Source of the DNA: Bacteroidales bacterium UBA5197
GTDB lineage: Bacteria; Bacteroidota; Bacteroidia; Bacteroidales; Lentimicrobiaceae
Direction: 5' to 3'
NCBI GenBank assembly: GCA_002412885.1
Contig: DHVX01000048.1
Span: forward strand, 62,001-126,000
DNA length: 64,000 nucleotides
Below the pieces are notes generated by a model that was not told the DNA's origin, did no database searches, and was given only the letters and a program-made list of their open reading frames with translations. Shown here in pieces: positions 7,908 through 14,825 of the stretch; position 1 is the stretch's first letter, and every line of letters starts with the position of its first letter. The position numbers were made by a program, and so were the translations under genes.

Positions 7908-8582
7908 TTATTCATCAAATATTATCAGATTATCTTGGGTCTGTTCAAATTTAATTTGAAATTCATTCTCTCTTTTGTCAATTAAGAGTCTTACTGAATT
8001 CTGCCATAATTGTTTTTCTGATGGTAATTCAATTTTTCTACCTGTCAGTTTAATCGCATCATTAATTTCTAAAATTAAGTGATTTAAATTTTCATACATA
8101 TTGTTCTCCCAATTATCGTTAACATAGTTTTCGTCAAGATAATTCGTAAAGTAATAAATGTATCCTGGTCTACTATTAGTATTGACCCTTTCAAATTGTT
8201 TAGAATTATCAAAATGCTCCTTTATTAATTTAAAATCCAAGATATCTGATTTTTCAAGCCAATACAAAAAGTTCGGATTTGGGTTATTGTGATGACTCCT
8301 TAAATACATTTGTCTTGGAGTAATTACAAAACAGTACGTACCATCTATATACGAACTGAACCAACTAATTTCTATTATTGATTCACTGCTTGGCTCTAAT
8401 TTGTTGAATCCAGTTATTATAATATCAAATTCATTTGTCAAAGCATTCTCGGGAAAGACAGTAATTCCGTTCACAGAATCATATTCACAATATGCTAATC
8501 TAATTGAGTCCAAAGAAATTGTTTGTCCTATGGCACTACAAACTATAAATCCAACTATAAACGTCAATATTAATTTAATCAT
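7908..8582 (-). CDS. Secreted hypothetical protein, cassette unit 9
   Basis: The start is chosen at MIKLILTFIVGFIVCSAIGQ (8582), a signal peptide; the frame extends ten codons further into the boundary palindrome. The mature part of about 205 residues begins TISLDSIRLAYCEYDSVNG, with a middle IIEISWFSSYIDGTYCFVIT and a C-terminal acidic and helical end. No family is recognised. Single-gene unit with 13-of-15 inverted ends. Confidence 0.65.
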   Translation of the reverse strand: MIKLILTFIVGFIVCSAIGQTISLDSIRLAYCEYDSVNGITVFPENALTNEFDIIITGFNKLEPSSESIIEISWFSSYIDGTYCFVITPRQMYLRSHHNNPNPNFLYWLEKSDILDFKLIKEHFDNSKQFERVNTNSRPGYIYYFTNYLDENYVNDNWENNMYENLNHLILEINDAIKLTGRKIELPSEKQLWQNSVRLLIDKRENEFQIKFEQTQDNLIIFDE

Positions 8583-8606
8583 TGCTGAGCAGTCTGTTAT
8601 TATGGT

Positions 8607-8739
8607 TGCCAACGGACGGGGCTATGCGACGCTGGGGATTTCGAAGCTACTTTCTTTTCAACATGCACAAAATTATAAAAAAAGATGTACATTTGACTTA
8701 ACTACTTAAACCCCAGTGGCGTATGAGCCCATGTTGGGC
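8607..8739 (-). repeat. attC-like palindrome between units 9 and 10/11 (perfect GTTGGGC core)
   Basis: The boxes are TGCCAAC (8607-8613) and GTTGGGC (8733-8739, exact GTTRRRY). The arms CTATGCGACGCTGGGG and CCCCAGTGGCGTATGAG pair with a few mismatches around an A+T-rich loop. GTTGGGCAACGTTAA (8733-8747) is the inverted copy, 14 of 15, of 9379-9393 at the far end of the two-gene unit. Confidence 0.75.
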
Positions 8740-8743
8740 AACG

Positions 8744-9040
8744 TTAATTTTTATATTCTTTAATTTCGTTTTTCAAATCATCAGGTACATTTATCCAATC
8801 CGTTGATTCTGTAATTAATAATTGGCAATTACAATCTGTCACGATTAGGGAAACAATGTGTTTATACCAATCCAAATACGACCATTCTCTTGGCTTTGAT
8901 GAATAAAGGGAATTCATTTTATTATCCCAATGCACCTCAGCAGCACTTCTATAAATCATGGTGAATCTTTCAGTATCAGGTGTAATCAAAAGTCTACCTG
9001 ATTCGTCAATCTCTATTTTAATAATTTTATCAGTTCTCAT
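8744..9040 (-). CDS. Small acidic protein, second gene of two-gene cassette unit 10/11
   Basis: The 98 residues have no signal peptide. The sequence holds two beta-like strands (IIKIEIDESGRLLITP), a short REWSYLDWYKHI helix and LIVTDCNCQLLITESTDWI. Small acidic proteins of this shape are often immunity or antitoxin partners, but that is only an analogy. It overlaps the 3' end of the upstream gene by 11 bases, so translation is coupled. It is the only visible two-gene unit of the small-gene array. Confidence 0.6.
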   Translation of the reverse strand: MRTDKIIKIEIDESGRLLITPDTERFTMIYRSAAEVHWDNKMNSLYSSKPREWSYLDWYKHIVSLIVTDCNCQLLITESTDWINVPDDLKNEIKEYKN

Positions 9041-9359
9041 TTATGTAGTTCCACCATTTACTCATATCTCCGGCTTGATATGATTCTATTAGTAACTTTA
9101 AATCCTTTGGTAAAGTCTGCTTTAAAATATCATAACTTAAGTCAGGTCTATAAGTCCAAATCCATGAAAGTATCTCTTCAATCAATGGTGGGTCATTATC
9201 AGGACAAAACTCAATATATCCATCACAAACACCAATTGTATTTGCATATAAAACTTCAACAGCAGAAATCCTTTCGTCAAGCTTATCAAAATCAACAATC
9301 TCAGCAAACTTTACCTCAATTGGCGTCGTATCAATTAATGTTTTTAAATCTGTCATCAT
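9030..9359 (-). CDS. Small cytoplasmic protein, first gene of two-gene cassette unit 10/11
   Basis: The longest frame begins at a TTG inside the cassette core, so I place the start at the ATG pair at 9359/9356 (MMTDLKTLIDTTP). About 108 residues, acidic, with FCPDNDPPLIEEILSWIWTY and a helical C-terminus ending DMSKWWNYINEN. No family is recognised. The overlap with the following gene and the shared cassette suggest that the two products act together, possibly as a pair of the toxin/immunity or toxin/antitoxin kind; nothing in the sequence proves this. Confidence 0.6.
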   Translation of the reverse strand: MMTDLKTLIDTTPIEVKFAEIVDFDKLDERISAVEVLYANTIGVCDGYIEFCPDNDPPLIEEILSWIWTYRPDLSYDILKQTLPKDLKLLIESYQAGDMSKWWNYINEN

Positions 9360-9386
9360 AACAGTGGTCGTGTTTTTTTTAATGTT

Positions 9387-9636
9387 GCCCAACGATTGTG
9401 TACCTGCACTCGTATTTTCATTCCATCAAATTTCACACAACTCTTTATTAATCAACAACAAGTACTTCTTCCTGAAAAAAATATCATTCCATTTTTAAGT
9501 AATTAAAAACGGAAAATAAGAACAGGATATATACGCAACCCGCTTGGGTGTGTATTAACTGCATCAAATATATAGCAAAAATACTGAATACAAAAATTAT
9601 TGATTTTCAAAAGATAGTTTTTGCGCTGTCAACTTA
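9387..9636 (-). repeat. Conserved leader downstream of SRAP 3' end, copy C
   Basis: This is the third copy of the leader at 4602-4842 and 7303-7553. It begins with the exact RYYYAAC box GCCCAAC (9387-9393) instead of ACATAAC, so only the core differs to match the adjoining cassette, as expected if a cassette end was joined to a fixed site. Confidence 0.7.
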
Positions 9637-10452
9637 TTACCGCTTCAACTCCCCCAGCGTTTGCGTATTGTTATCCGGTTTCTTTTTATGTCCATAGTAT
9701 GATTGCTGGGGTAAGGAAGGAGGAAATTCTTCTGACAGCAACCTTGGGCCTTGAGGACTTAGTATTTCTTTTAAATACGGCCCTGGCATATCTATTTTCC
9801 CGGACACCTGATACCCGTTCATCTGTTTAGACGGATATTTATTCAACATCCCCAATATTTCAGCAAGGCTGAGGGATTGTTTCAGCCATCGGGATTCCTG
9901 GCCATAAGGCAGTATTACTGGCATTCTGGATGATTGTATGCCCCGAATCAGCGAATTTGCAGCCGCAGTTATTATGGTAAATGAATGGATTTGCATTTTG
10001 GTTACAGGGTCTATCCAGATATCATAAAGGCCGGCTAAACCAATCGGGTGTTTGTGTTCTCTGAGATAAAACAGATATGGCTTTGGCAGGATTCCGGAAG
10101 ACCACTCAATAAAAGCATCTGCAATTACAATGCAGCGCCTGGTAAACAATGGTTTTTGAAAAGCCGGTTTCAGGAATATTGCTTTTGAACCCTTGAAGTC
10201 TGGATTGTTCTCCGGGTTTTTATCACCCTCAGCCCTGGCATTGATTAGCTGCATTCTTCCTTTTGCCCATGCAGGAGTAAGCCCGAAAACCGAAACAGTA
10301 AGTTCGCTCGGTTTTTCCTGTGTGATAATCACCGATTCATTCCCGGGAGAAACGACAAACAGCGGTTCCCAATCCAGTGTTTTCGGAAATTTAGACCCGA
10401 AATGGATTTCAATGGCTTCCAGGCTGCTGGCAAGTATGTATTTGCGGGGCAT
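9637..10452 (-). CDS. SRAP (YedK/HMCES-like) domain protein lacking catalytic Cys2 and His
   Basis: The 271 residues have the SRAP layout: LINARAEG (69-76), KPAFQKPLFTRRCIVIADAFIEW (Glu116), AGLYDIW, SFTIITAAAN and SSRMPVILP (174-182). Family members crosslink abasic sites in single-stranded DNA through Cys2, supported by Asn, Glu and His. Here the protein begins MPRKYILA, so the Cys-Gly pair is replaced by Pro, and the usual His two residues before RMP is Ser174; Asn71 and Glu116 remain. It is therefore either a non-catalytic DNA-binding relative or a decaying gene. No better start is seen upstream. Two truncated copies of its 3' end lie at 4843 and 7554. Confidence 0.8.
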   Translation of the reverse strand: MPRKYILASSLEAIEIHFGSKFPKTLDWEPLFVVSPGNESVIITQEKPSELTVSVFGLTPAWAKGRMQLINARAEGDKNPENNPDFKGSKAIFLKPAFQKPLFTRRCIVIADAFIEWSSGILPKPYLFYLREHKHPIGLAGLYDIWIDPVTKMQIHSFTIITAAANSLIRGIQSSRMPVILPYGQESRWLKQSLSLAEILGMLNKYPSKQMNGYQVSGKIDMPGPYLKEILSPQGPRLLSEEFPPSLPQQSYYGHKKKPDNNTQTLGELKR

Positions 10453-10646
10453 GATCAGATTCTAATCAAAATGTTTGATTGAAAGGTAAGGAAATAAATG
10501 GATGAGGGAATAATGGTTGGGGAAATTTATTGGGGGTTTTGCCTTGATCTGATTGACGCTCCCCCTTTGTGGATCACCGGAGGTAATCCCATAAGCCAAA
10601 CTCGTTTGAGCTTGCCCGGTTCAAATAATAAAAACATGCAAAAGGG

Positions 10647-11237
10647 CTAGAGAAAGTTACCGAACATAGTGAACCCGTTTATTTTACAAAGACCTGTTTC
10701 ATGTTTTTTATAAAACTTATTTAATGCGTTCTTTATATTATTTGAATTAATCAAAGCTTCAAATAAAACCATTTCCAATGCGTATGAATCTATAAAATCA
10801 ACATTTTTTGAGAAACCAGTTACAGCTTCAGCACCCGTTATCTCTGTAAATAGGTTTAAATTGGATTCTGATGTTTTCAGAATACTACAAGAGTCGAAAT
10901 GGACATGTTGGTTTAAAAACAATTTCTTACATACACTTTGACATATTTCAGCTAATGCTTTGATTGTTAGTACGCTTCCAAGTTTCTCATCTCCTAATGA
11001 AAATTTACCCATTCTTCCATGACCACAAAAAACTATCGTATAAAAGTCATTACTTTGTTTGCGGATGCTTTTAAACTTCTTAAGACAATATTCTAGTTCC
11101 TCTTTTGTGTTGGCAGTCCTGTAAATATATTCGAATGCCGGATAAACACCCTTGATGCATTCAAGTAATGGTAACATTGATTTTTCTATTTGGGGTTGAT
11201 TATCCCAGTCTGATTCAATACAAAAAAGTTTTTTCAT
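10647..11237 (-). CDS. DUF6642-type caspase-like (clan CD) protein
   Basis: The 196 residues start MKKLFCIESDWDNQP. The pattern fits a caspase-like fold: a hydrophobic strand ending in GHG (72-74, His73) and another ending in HFDSCS (113-118, Cys117), giving a possible His/Cys dyad. I associate the N-terminal FCxExDW and the two motifs with the DUF6642 family from memory. No transmembrane part. It is separated from the RM operon by a palindromic spacer at 11322-11411, so it may be its own unit. As a cytoplasmic protease-like protein beside defence genes it could act in an immune response, which is inference. Confidence 0.65.
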   Translation of the reverse strand: MKKLFCIESDWDNQPQIEKSMLPLLECIKGVYPAFEYIYRTANTKEELEYCLKKFKSIRKQSNDFYTIVFCGHGRMGKFSLGDEKLGSVLTIKALAEICQSVCKKLFLNQHVHFDSCSILKTSESNLNLFTEITGAEAVTGFSKNVDFIDSYALEMVLFEALINSNNIKNALNKFYKKHETGLCKINGFTMFGNFL

Positions 11238-11321
11238 GGTTATTAAACGTTATTAGGTACTGGTGTTTTTTGTTTACTGTCATTTCTCTTCCAATTTGCA
11301 AATTCGTTTCTGTCTGCAGTG

Positions 11322-11411
11322 CGTTGGGACAGACACACTCTTTGACAAGCTTTGGCTTTTGCGGTGGCACGTGGGGCTTGGCAATGTGTGTGGCTGTGAA
11401 GCGTTGGCGGT
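11322..11411 (-). repeat. attC-like palindrome between DUF6642 gene and the RM operon
   Basis: GACACACTCTTTGACAAGC (11332-11350) pairs with GCTTGGCAATGTGTGTGG (about 11376-11393) with a few mismatches. Outer boxes GCGTTGGGAC and GCGTTGGCGG carry GTTGG cores. The central loop is G+C-rich. It resembles the boundaries of the small-gene array, though I find no convincing inverted match at the far end of the RM operon. Confidence 0.5.
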
Positions 11412-11423
11412 ATGTTTCATCAT

Positions 11424-12182
11424 CTATTTTATTGTTTCAGTTTGCCAACAATTTCCTTTCATTTCTTTAATGTAACAACAATCACTTTCGATAAAAAAGA
11501 TAGCTTTCAAATTAGTCAAATCCTGTTTATTTAATTCTCGATGTATTATTGTTTTTTGCTTTAAAGAAATTATTATCAATTGAATAGATTTGTCATTATT
11601 CCGCCAATTTAATTGAAAATCAGAAAATGATTTATAGAACTTGTTAAAAACACCTGTTTCTTTTAAATTACAAAGTGTTCCTTTATCAGTATTCTCAAGC
11701 AAAAGAATGAATGCACCATTTTGATTTTCGTGAATCAATTTCAAAACATCTTTTCCAATATTTTTAATTGATGTGTTTTTATGTTTGAATTCGAGGTTTA
11801 AAATTCTTGTATAAACATTGGCAACCCTCTCAAAAATGCACATGTCAAGCGATGCGGACTGACCTTCTATGTTGGATTTAATTGATTCATACGATTTGCC
11901 CAAACTAAATTTATCAACCGTTGGCGTTTCAATAGAGTAAAATAATTCGGGATTTGTTTTTTTGAATTCTTCAATGAATAATAGACGAAGTTCTTGTTCT
12001 GAGATTCTATCTTTATGTTTGGTTCCTTTTGCCTGAATTTTCTTCGGGAAAATAAGTTGTTCCGTTGATACGCCACCACATTTCTCAAAATCCATTACTG
12101 AAAGCCGAATCAAAACATTTTTACTTATTTGAACGACATCTAACATCCTGCTTCTGCTACTATGTGACTTATTTACATTCAT
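11424..12182 (-). CDS. PD-(D/E)XK nuclease-like protein, RM accessory gene 3
   Basis: The 252 residues contain ASLDMCIFE (Asp113) followed 18 residues on by LNLEFKHKN (Glu131-x-Lys133), the D...ExK pattern of the PD-(D/E)XK nuclease fold. An upstream helix carries EQELRLLFIEEF, where such folds often have an acidic residue. No family name is recognised. The start overlaps the stop of the HEPN-like gene by 4 bases, so it is the last gene of the hsdR-M-S operon. It may add a second DNA-cutting activity or an effector step to the type I system; that role is inferred from position and motif only. Confidence 0.6.
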   Translation of the reverse strand: MNVNKSHSSRSRMLDVVQISKNVLIRLSVMDFEKCGGVSTEQLIFPKKIQAKGTKHKDRISEQELRLLFIEEFKKTNPELFYSIETPTVDKFSLGKSYESIKSNIEGQSASLDMCIFERVANVYTRILNLEFKHKNTSIKNIGKDVLKLIHENQNGAFILLLENTDKGTLCNLKETGVFNKFYKSFSDFQLNWRNNDKSIQLIIISLKQKTIIHRELNKQDLTNLKAIFFIESDCCYIKEMKGNCWQTETIK

Positions 12183-12628
12183 AGACTTGTTACTCTCGTT
12201 ATAAGTGCTTGCATTTCAGAAATTAGCTGATAAACTTCGCTGTCGTTTCTTGGATAACTATCAGCGTTATGCAAGTGAGTGTTTCTTATGTCAGCAATTT
12301 CTCTCTGGTATTTTGCTCTTTCTGATGGTGATAGTTTTCCTAAAGTTGTTAGTGTATGATTTGTAAATTGAGTTATATATTGCCCAATAGAGTGTTTGCC
12401 ATTCCTTATGTGATAATGGTCAAGAATTGCCTTTAATGTGCTGTCTAATGCTCTCGTTGAATGAAGTATTTTTAAAATATGCTTTCTCTTTGGAGGTGCA
12501 ATAGTGTCAACGTCAATAACCTGTCTAAACTCAGTCTTGAGTTTGTTAACATTAGCGCTAGTCAACGAAGGACTGCTATTTATGATTGCGATAATAGTAT
12601 TTATCCTATCTTGCTGGGTTGTTGGCAT
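12179..12628 (-). CDS. HEPN-like protein, RM accessory gene 2
   Basis: The 149 residues are almost entirely helical. IRNTHLHNAD holds Arg115 and His120, an R-x4-H motif of the kind that forms the active site of HEPN RNases, placed near the end of the domain as usual. HEPN proteins cut RNA in toxin-antitoxin, abortive infection and CRISPR systems. It lies 2 bases after the preceding accessory gene and overlaps the next by 4, so the three accessory genes are one translational unit. The motif is short, so the HEPN call is moderate. Confidence 0.55.
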   Translation of the reverse strand: MPTTQQDRINTIIAIINSSPSLTSANVNKLKTEFRQVIDVDTIAPPKRKHILKILHSTRALDSTLKAILDHYHIRNGKHSIGQYITQFTNHTLTTLGKLSPSERAKYQREIADIRNTHLHNADSYPRNDSEVYQLISEMQALITRVTSL

Positions 12629-12630
12629 AA

Positions 12631-13458
12631 CTATTTTTTGTATTTAGATATTCGACTTTCTATTTGTTGAAAATCATTTGAATTTACCAAATGCCAACCA
12701 AAAAGACTTGCAATACGTGTAGGTTTCAATGGGTCAAATTTTATCTTAGGAATGTCGTTTACGTTAAGAACTTTTCTTGATATGAATTTATAATATGGAA
12801 CTCCGTTGTCAACTGAAAATTCAGAATTAATAGCAAATTCATAAAATGGTTGAAGTTCAATTAAGTCAGAAACATTACTTGTTAATCTCTTTAAGCCAAA
12901 AAATTGATTTTCATATTCATAAATACCTGCTCTTGAAGAAACATATTTCTGGTTAATTCTGTCGAAGTATTTTGCCTTCTCTTTTAAATTTGGCATGTCA
13001 CGAATTATAAATTCTTTAAAGTCTGTTCGTTTGATATATTCAAGATTGTCGCGTTGCACCAGTGACTGTATTGTAAATATCTTTTTCTGAATGTTCTTTA
13101 TTTCATTGATTTTTCTTTCGTCTTTCTTGTCTTTGATTATTGATTTTGATTTCCTAATGTCCTTTAATTCTATGAAATCACTGAAATAATATTTACCAAA
13201 CTGATTTACTGCGTTTGGCATATCCTTTTTATGGTCATATAGAAGCAGCATTTTTGTTTGGGGAGGATAGGCAATGAGTGCATTTGTAAGTCGAGTGAAA
13301 AGTTTATTCGGATTTTTTTGTTCGTTATCTCGTATTGAAAAAATTGCCAAAAGTCCTTTTTGGTCAGATAAAAGTGTGTCTGGTCCGTCATAAGCGAATG
13401 GGTGGTCAGGGTTGTCCACCTTTATAAGTCCTTTAGGTATGTTTTCGAATGTTGTCAT
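12631..13458 (-). CDS. Unknown protein, RM accessory gene 1
   Basis: The 275 residues are not recognised as a family. The N-terminal part reads HPFAYDGPDTLLSD then GLLAIFSIRDNE and TKMLLLYDHKK, a strand order that faintly recalls a nuclease core, but no ExK triad is present. A basic, coiled stretch (KSKSIIKDKKDERKINEIKN) follows at about residues 104-124, and the C-terminus holds FGWHLVNSNDFQQIE. Its start overlaps the hsdS stop by 4 bases, so it is made together with the specificity subunit. Perhaps a DNA-binding or sensor partner of the two accessory proteins. Confidence 0.6.
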   Translation of the reverse strand: MTTFENIPKGLIKVDNPDHPFAYDGPDTLLSDQKGLLAIFSIRDNEQKNPNKLFTRLTNALIAYPPQTKMLLLYDHKKDMPNAVNQFGKYYFSDFIELKDIRKSKSIIKDKKDERKINEIKNIQKKIFTIQSLVQRDNLEYIKRTDFKEFIIRDMPNLKEKAKYFDRINQKYVSSRAGIYEYENQFFGLKRLTSNVSDLIELQPFYEFAINSEFSVDNGVPYYKFISRKVLNVNDIPKIKFDPLKPTRIASLFGWHLVNSNDFQQIESRISKYKK

Positions 13459-14825
13459 TTGCTATTGTTATTGGCTTTAATATGGTACATAATACTCGGT
13501 TCAGCCGCCATACTCAATCTTTCTTCCGCTTCTTTTACAGTTACCTGCCCATTCATTAACATAGGTAACAACCAATCTCTGAGTTCCGATAGTTGTTGGT
13601 TTTGAATTAAATTTTTTTGTTTCTGTGAATGAAGTGGTTTAGCAAAATCATAAAATTTCGCAACTATTTCTGACTTAGGATAAGCCTCTTTGTGGTTGGT
13701 TACAAAACTCTCGAAAAGCAAATTTTTAATCCCGCTTGTTTTCCCTTCCCAACCAAACAAAACGCCATTGTCATAAATTCTGTTCCATTGATAAACGAAG
13801 TTGTACAAATATTTTTCTTCTTTTAATGTCAAGGCTTTGCAAAAATTTGAACAGATTAATGGATTTGGAAAACGCTGTAGTGTTTCTCCTGTTATAAAAG
13901 CCAAACGCCCTGTTGATTGGGTTGGACTACCACCTGAAATTTCAACAATTAAATCATGATTTTCTAAAAGTTTGTTTGAGTTGTTCTCTAAAATAAAACG
14001 GGTAGGTGGTTTTTGTTCACCATTTCCGTTTAACCCATTCAAATCTGCACCACGAACGCAAGAAACTTTCAATTGATAATTACCTTCTTCTGCTTCTTTC
14101 CCCCAATCTCCGCTTTTATCGGTTTTAATCCATTTTGCTAAAGTTTTCACTTCCCACCCCTCCGGAATTTCCCTTTTCAATTCAGTATTATACACCATTA
14201 TACCGCCCGATGATTTGTAGGGTTTGCCTTGTTCATTAGGAAAATCGAATTGCACAAACCAATAATCATAGAGCGTTTTTGCCATGTCTTCCAACTCAAG
14301 GTTAATTCGGTTGTTGAGTGCTATTTTGGCATCAATTGGTGAAAGAACAGAAGAAATATTTTGCTGATAAACTTTTTCTTTATGTACGAGGAATTCTAGA
14401 ATATCAAAGTCCGTTTTATTCAAAAGTGGTAATGCAGTACTCCCAGTTGCCGCATTTCTTAATACCTTGTAATTGTTTTTAATTGCATAATAAACATAAT
14501 CAGGGCAGTATGATTTTTTGGGTATAATTGAATTAATCTGTTGATTTGTAATACAGCTAGTTTCATTCATTGCAACTTTACCCATCGCAGAACCAATACA
14601 AGTGATCATTATGCTTTTAGGTGGCAATAGTTTCTTTGATAGTTTTTTAACTCCTTCCTCTGACAAATATCTTTCAGTGATGTCCATCATTTTCTTATCA
14701 AATGAATCTGATGGAGTTACAAACATATACTCCGAACCAAAGTCTTCTGGATTTTCGGAAGATGGTGTTTTGCCAGTAATAGTTTGTCCTAATTCAGCTA
14801 TTTTGACTCTACAAATTTCATTCAT
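13455..14825 (-). CDS. hsdS: Type I restriction-modification specificity subunit
   Basis: The 456 residues have the HsdS layout: target recognition domain 1 (about 5-175), a central conserved helix region (LSPIDAKIALNNRINLELE, then AKTLYDYWFVQFDFP), target recognition domain 2 (about 215-400) and a C-terminal helix (QNQQLSELRDWLLPMLMNGQ). HsdS reads the two halves of the recognition sequence and holds the two HsdM subunits. The gene overlaps hsdM by 8 bases and the next accessory gene by 4. The protein is of usual length and shows no break. Confidence 0.93.
   Translation of the reverse strand: MNEICRVKIAELGQTITGKTPSSENPEDFGSEYMFVTPSDSFDKKMMDITERYLSEEGVKKLSKKLLPPKSIMITCIGSAMGKVAMNETSCITNQQINSIIPKKSYCPDYVYYAIKNNYKVLRNAATGSTALPLLNKTDFDILEFLVHKEKVYQQNISSVLSPIDAKIALNNRINLELEDMAKTLYDYWFVQFDFPNEQGKPYKSSGGIMVYNTELKREIPEGWEVKTLAKWIKTDKSGDWGKEAEEGNYQLKVSCVRGADLNGLNGNGEQKPPTRFILENNSNKLLENHDLIVEISGGSPTQSTGRLAFITGETLQRFPNPLICSNFCKALTLKEEKYLYNFVYQWNRIYDNGVLFGWEGKTSGIKNLLFESFVTNHKEAYPKSEIVAKFYDFAKPLHSQKQKNLIQNQQLSELRDWLLPMLMNGQVTVKEAEERLSMAAEPSIMYHIKANNNSK

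Noticed and set aside
9030..9392. Start of unit 11 at the TTG in the cassette core
   Set aside because: It would put translation start in the recombination core; ATG at 9359/9356 is better.
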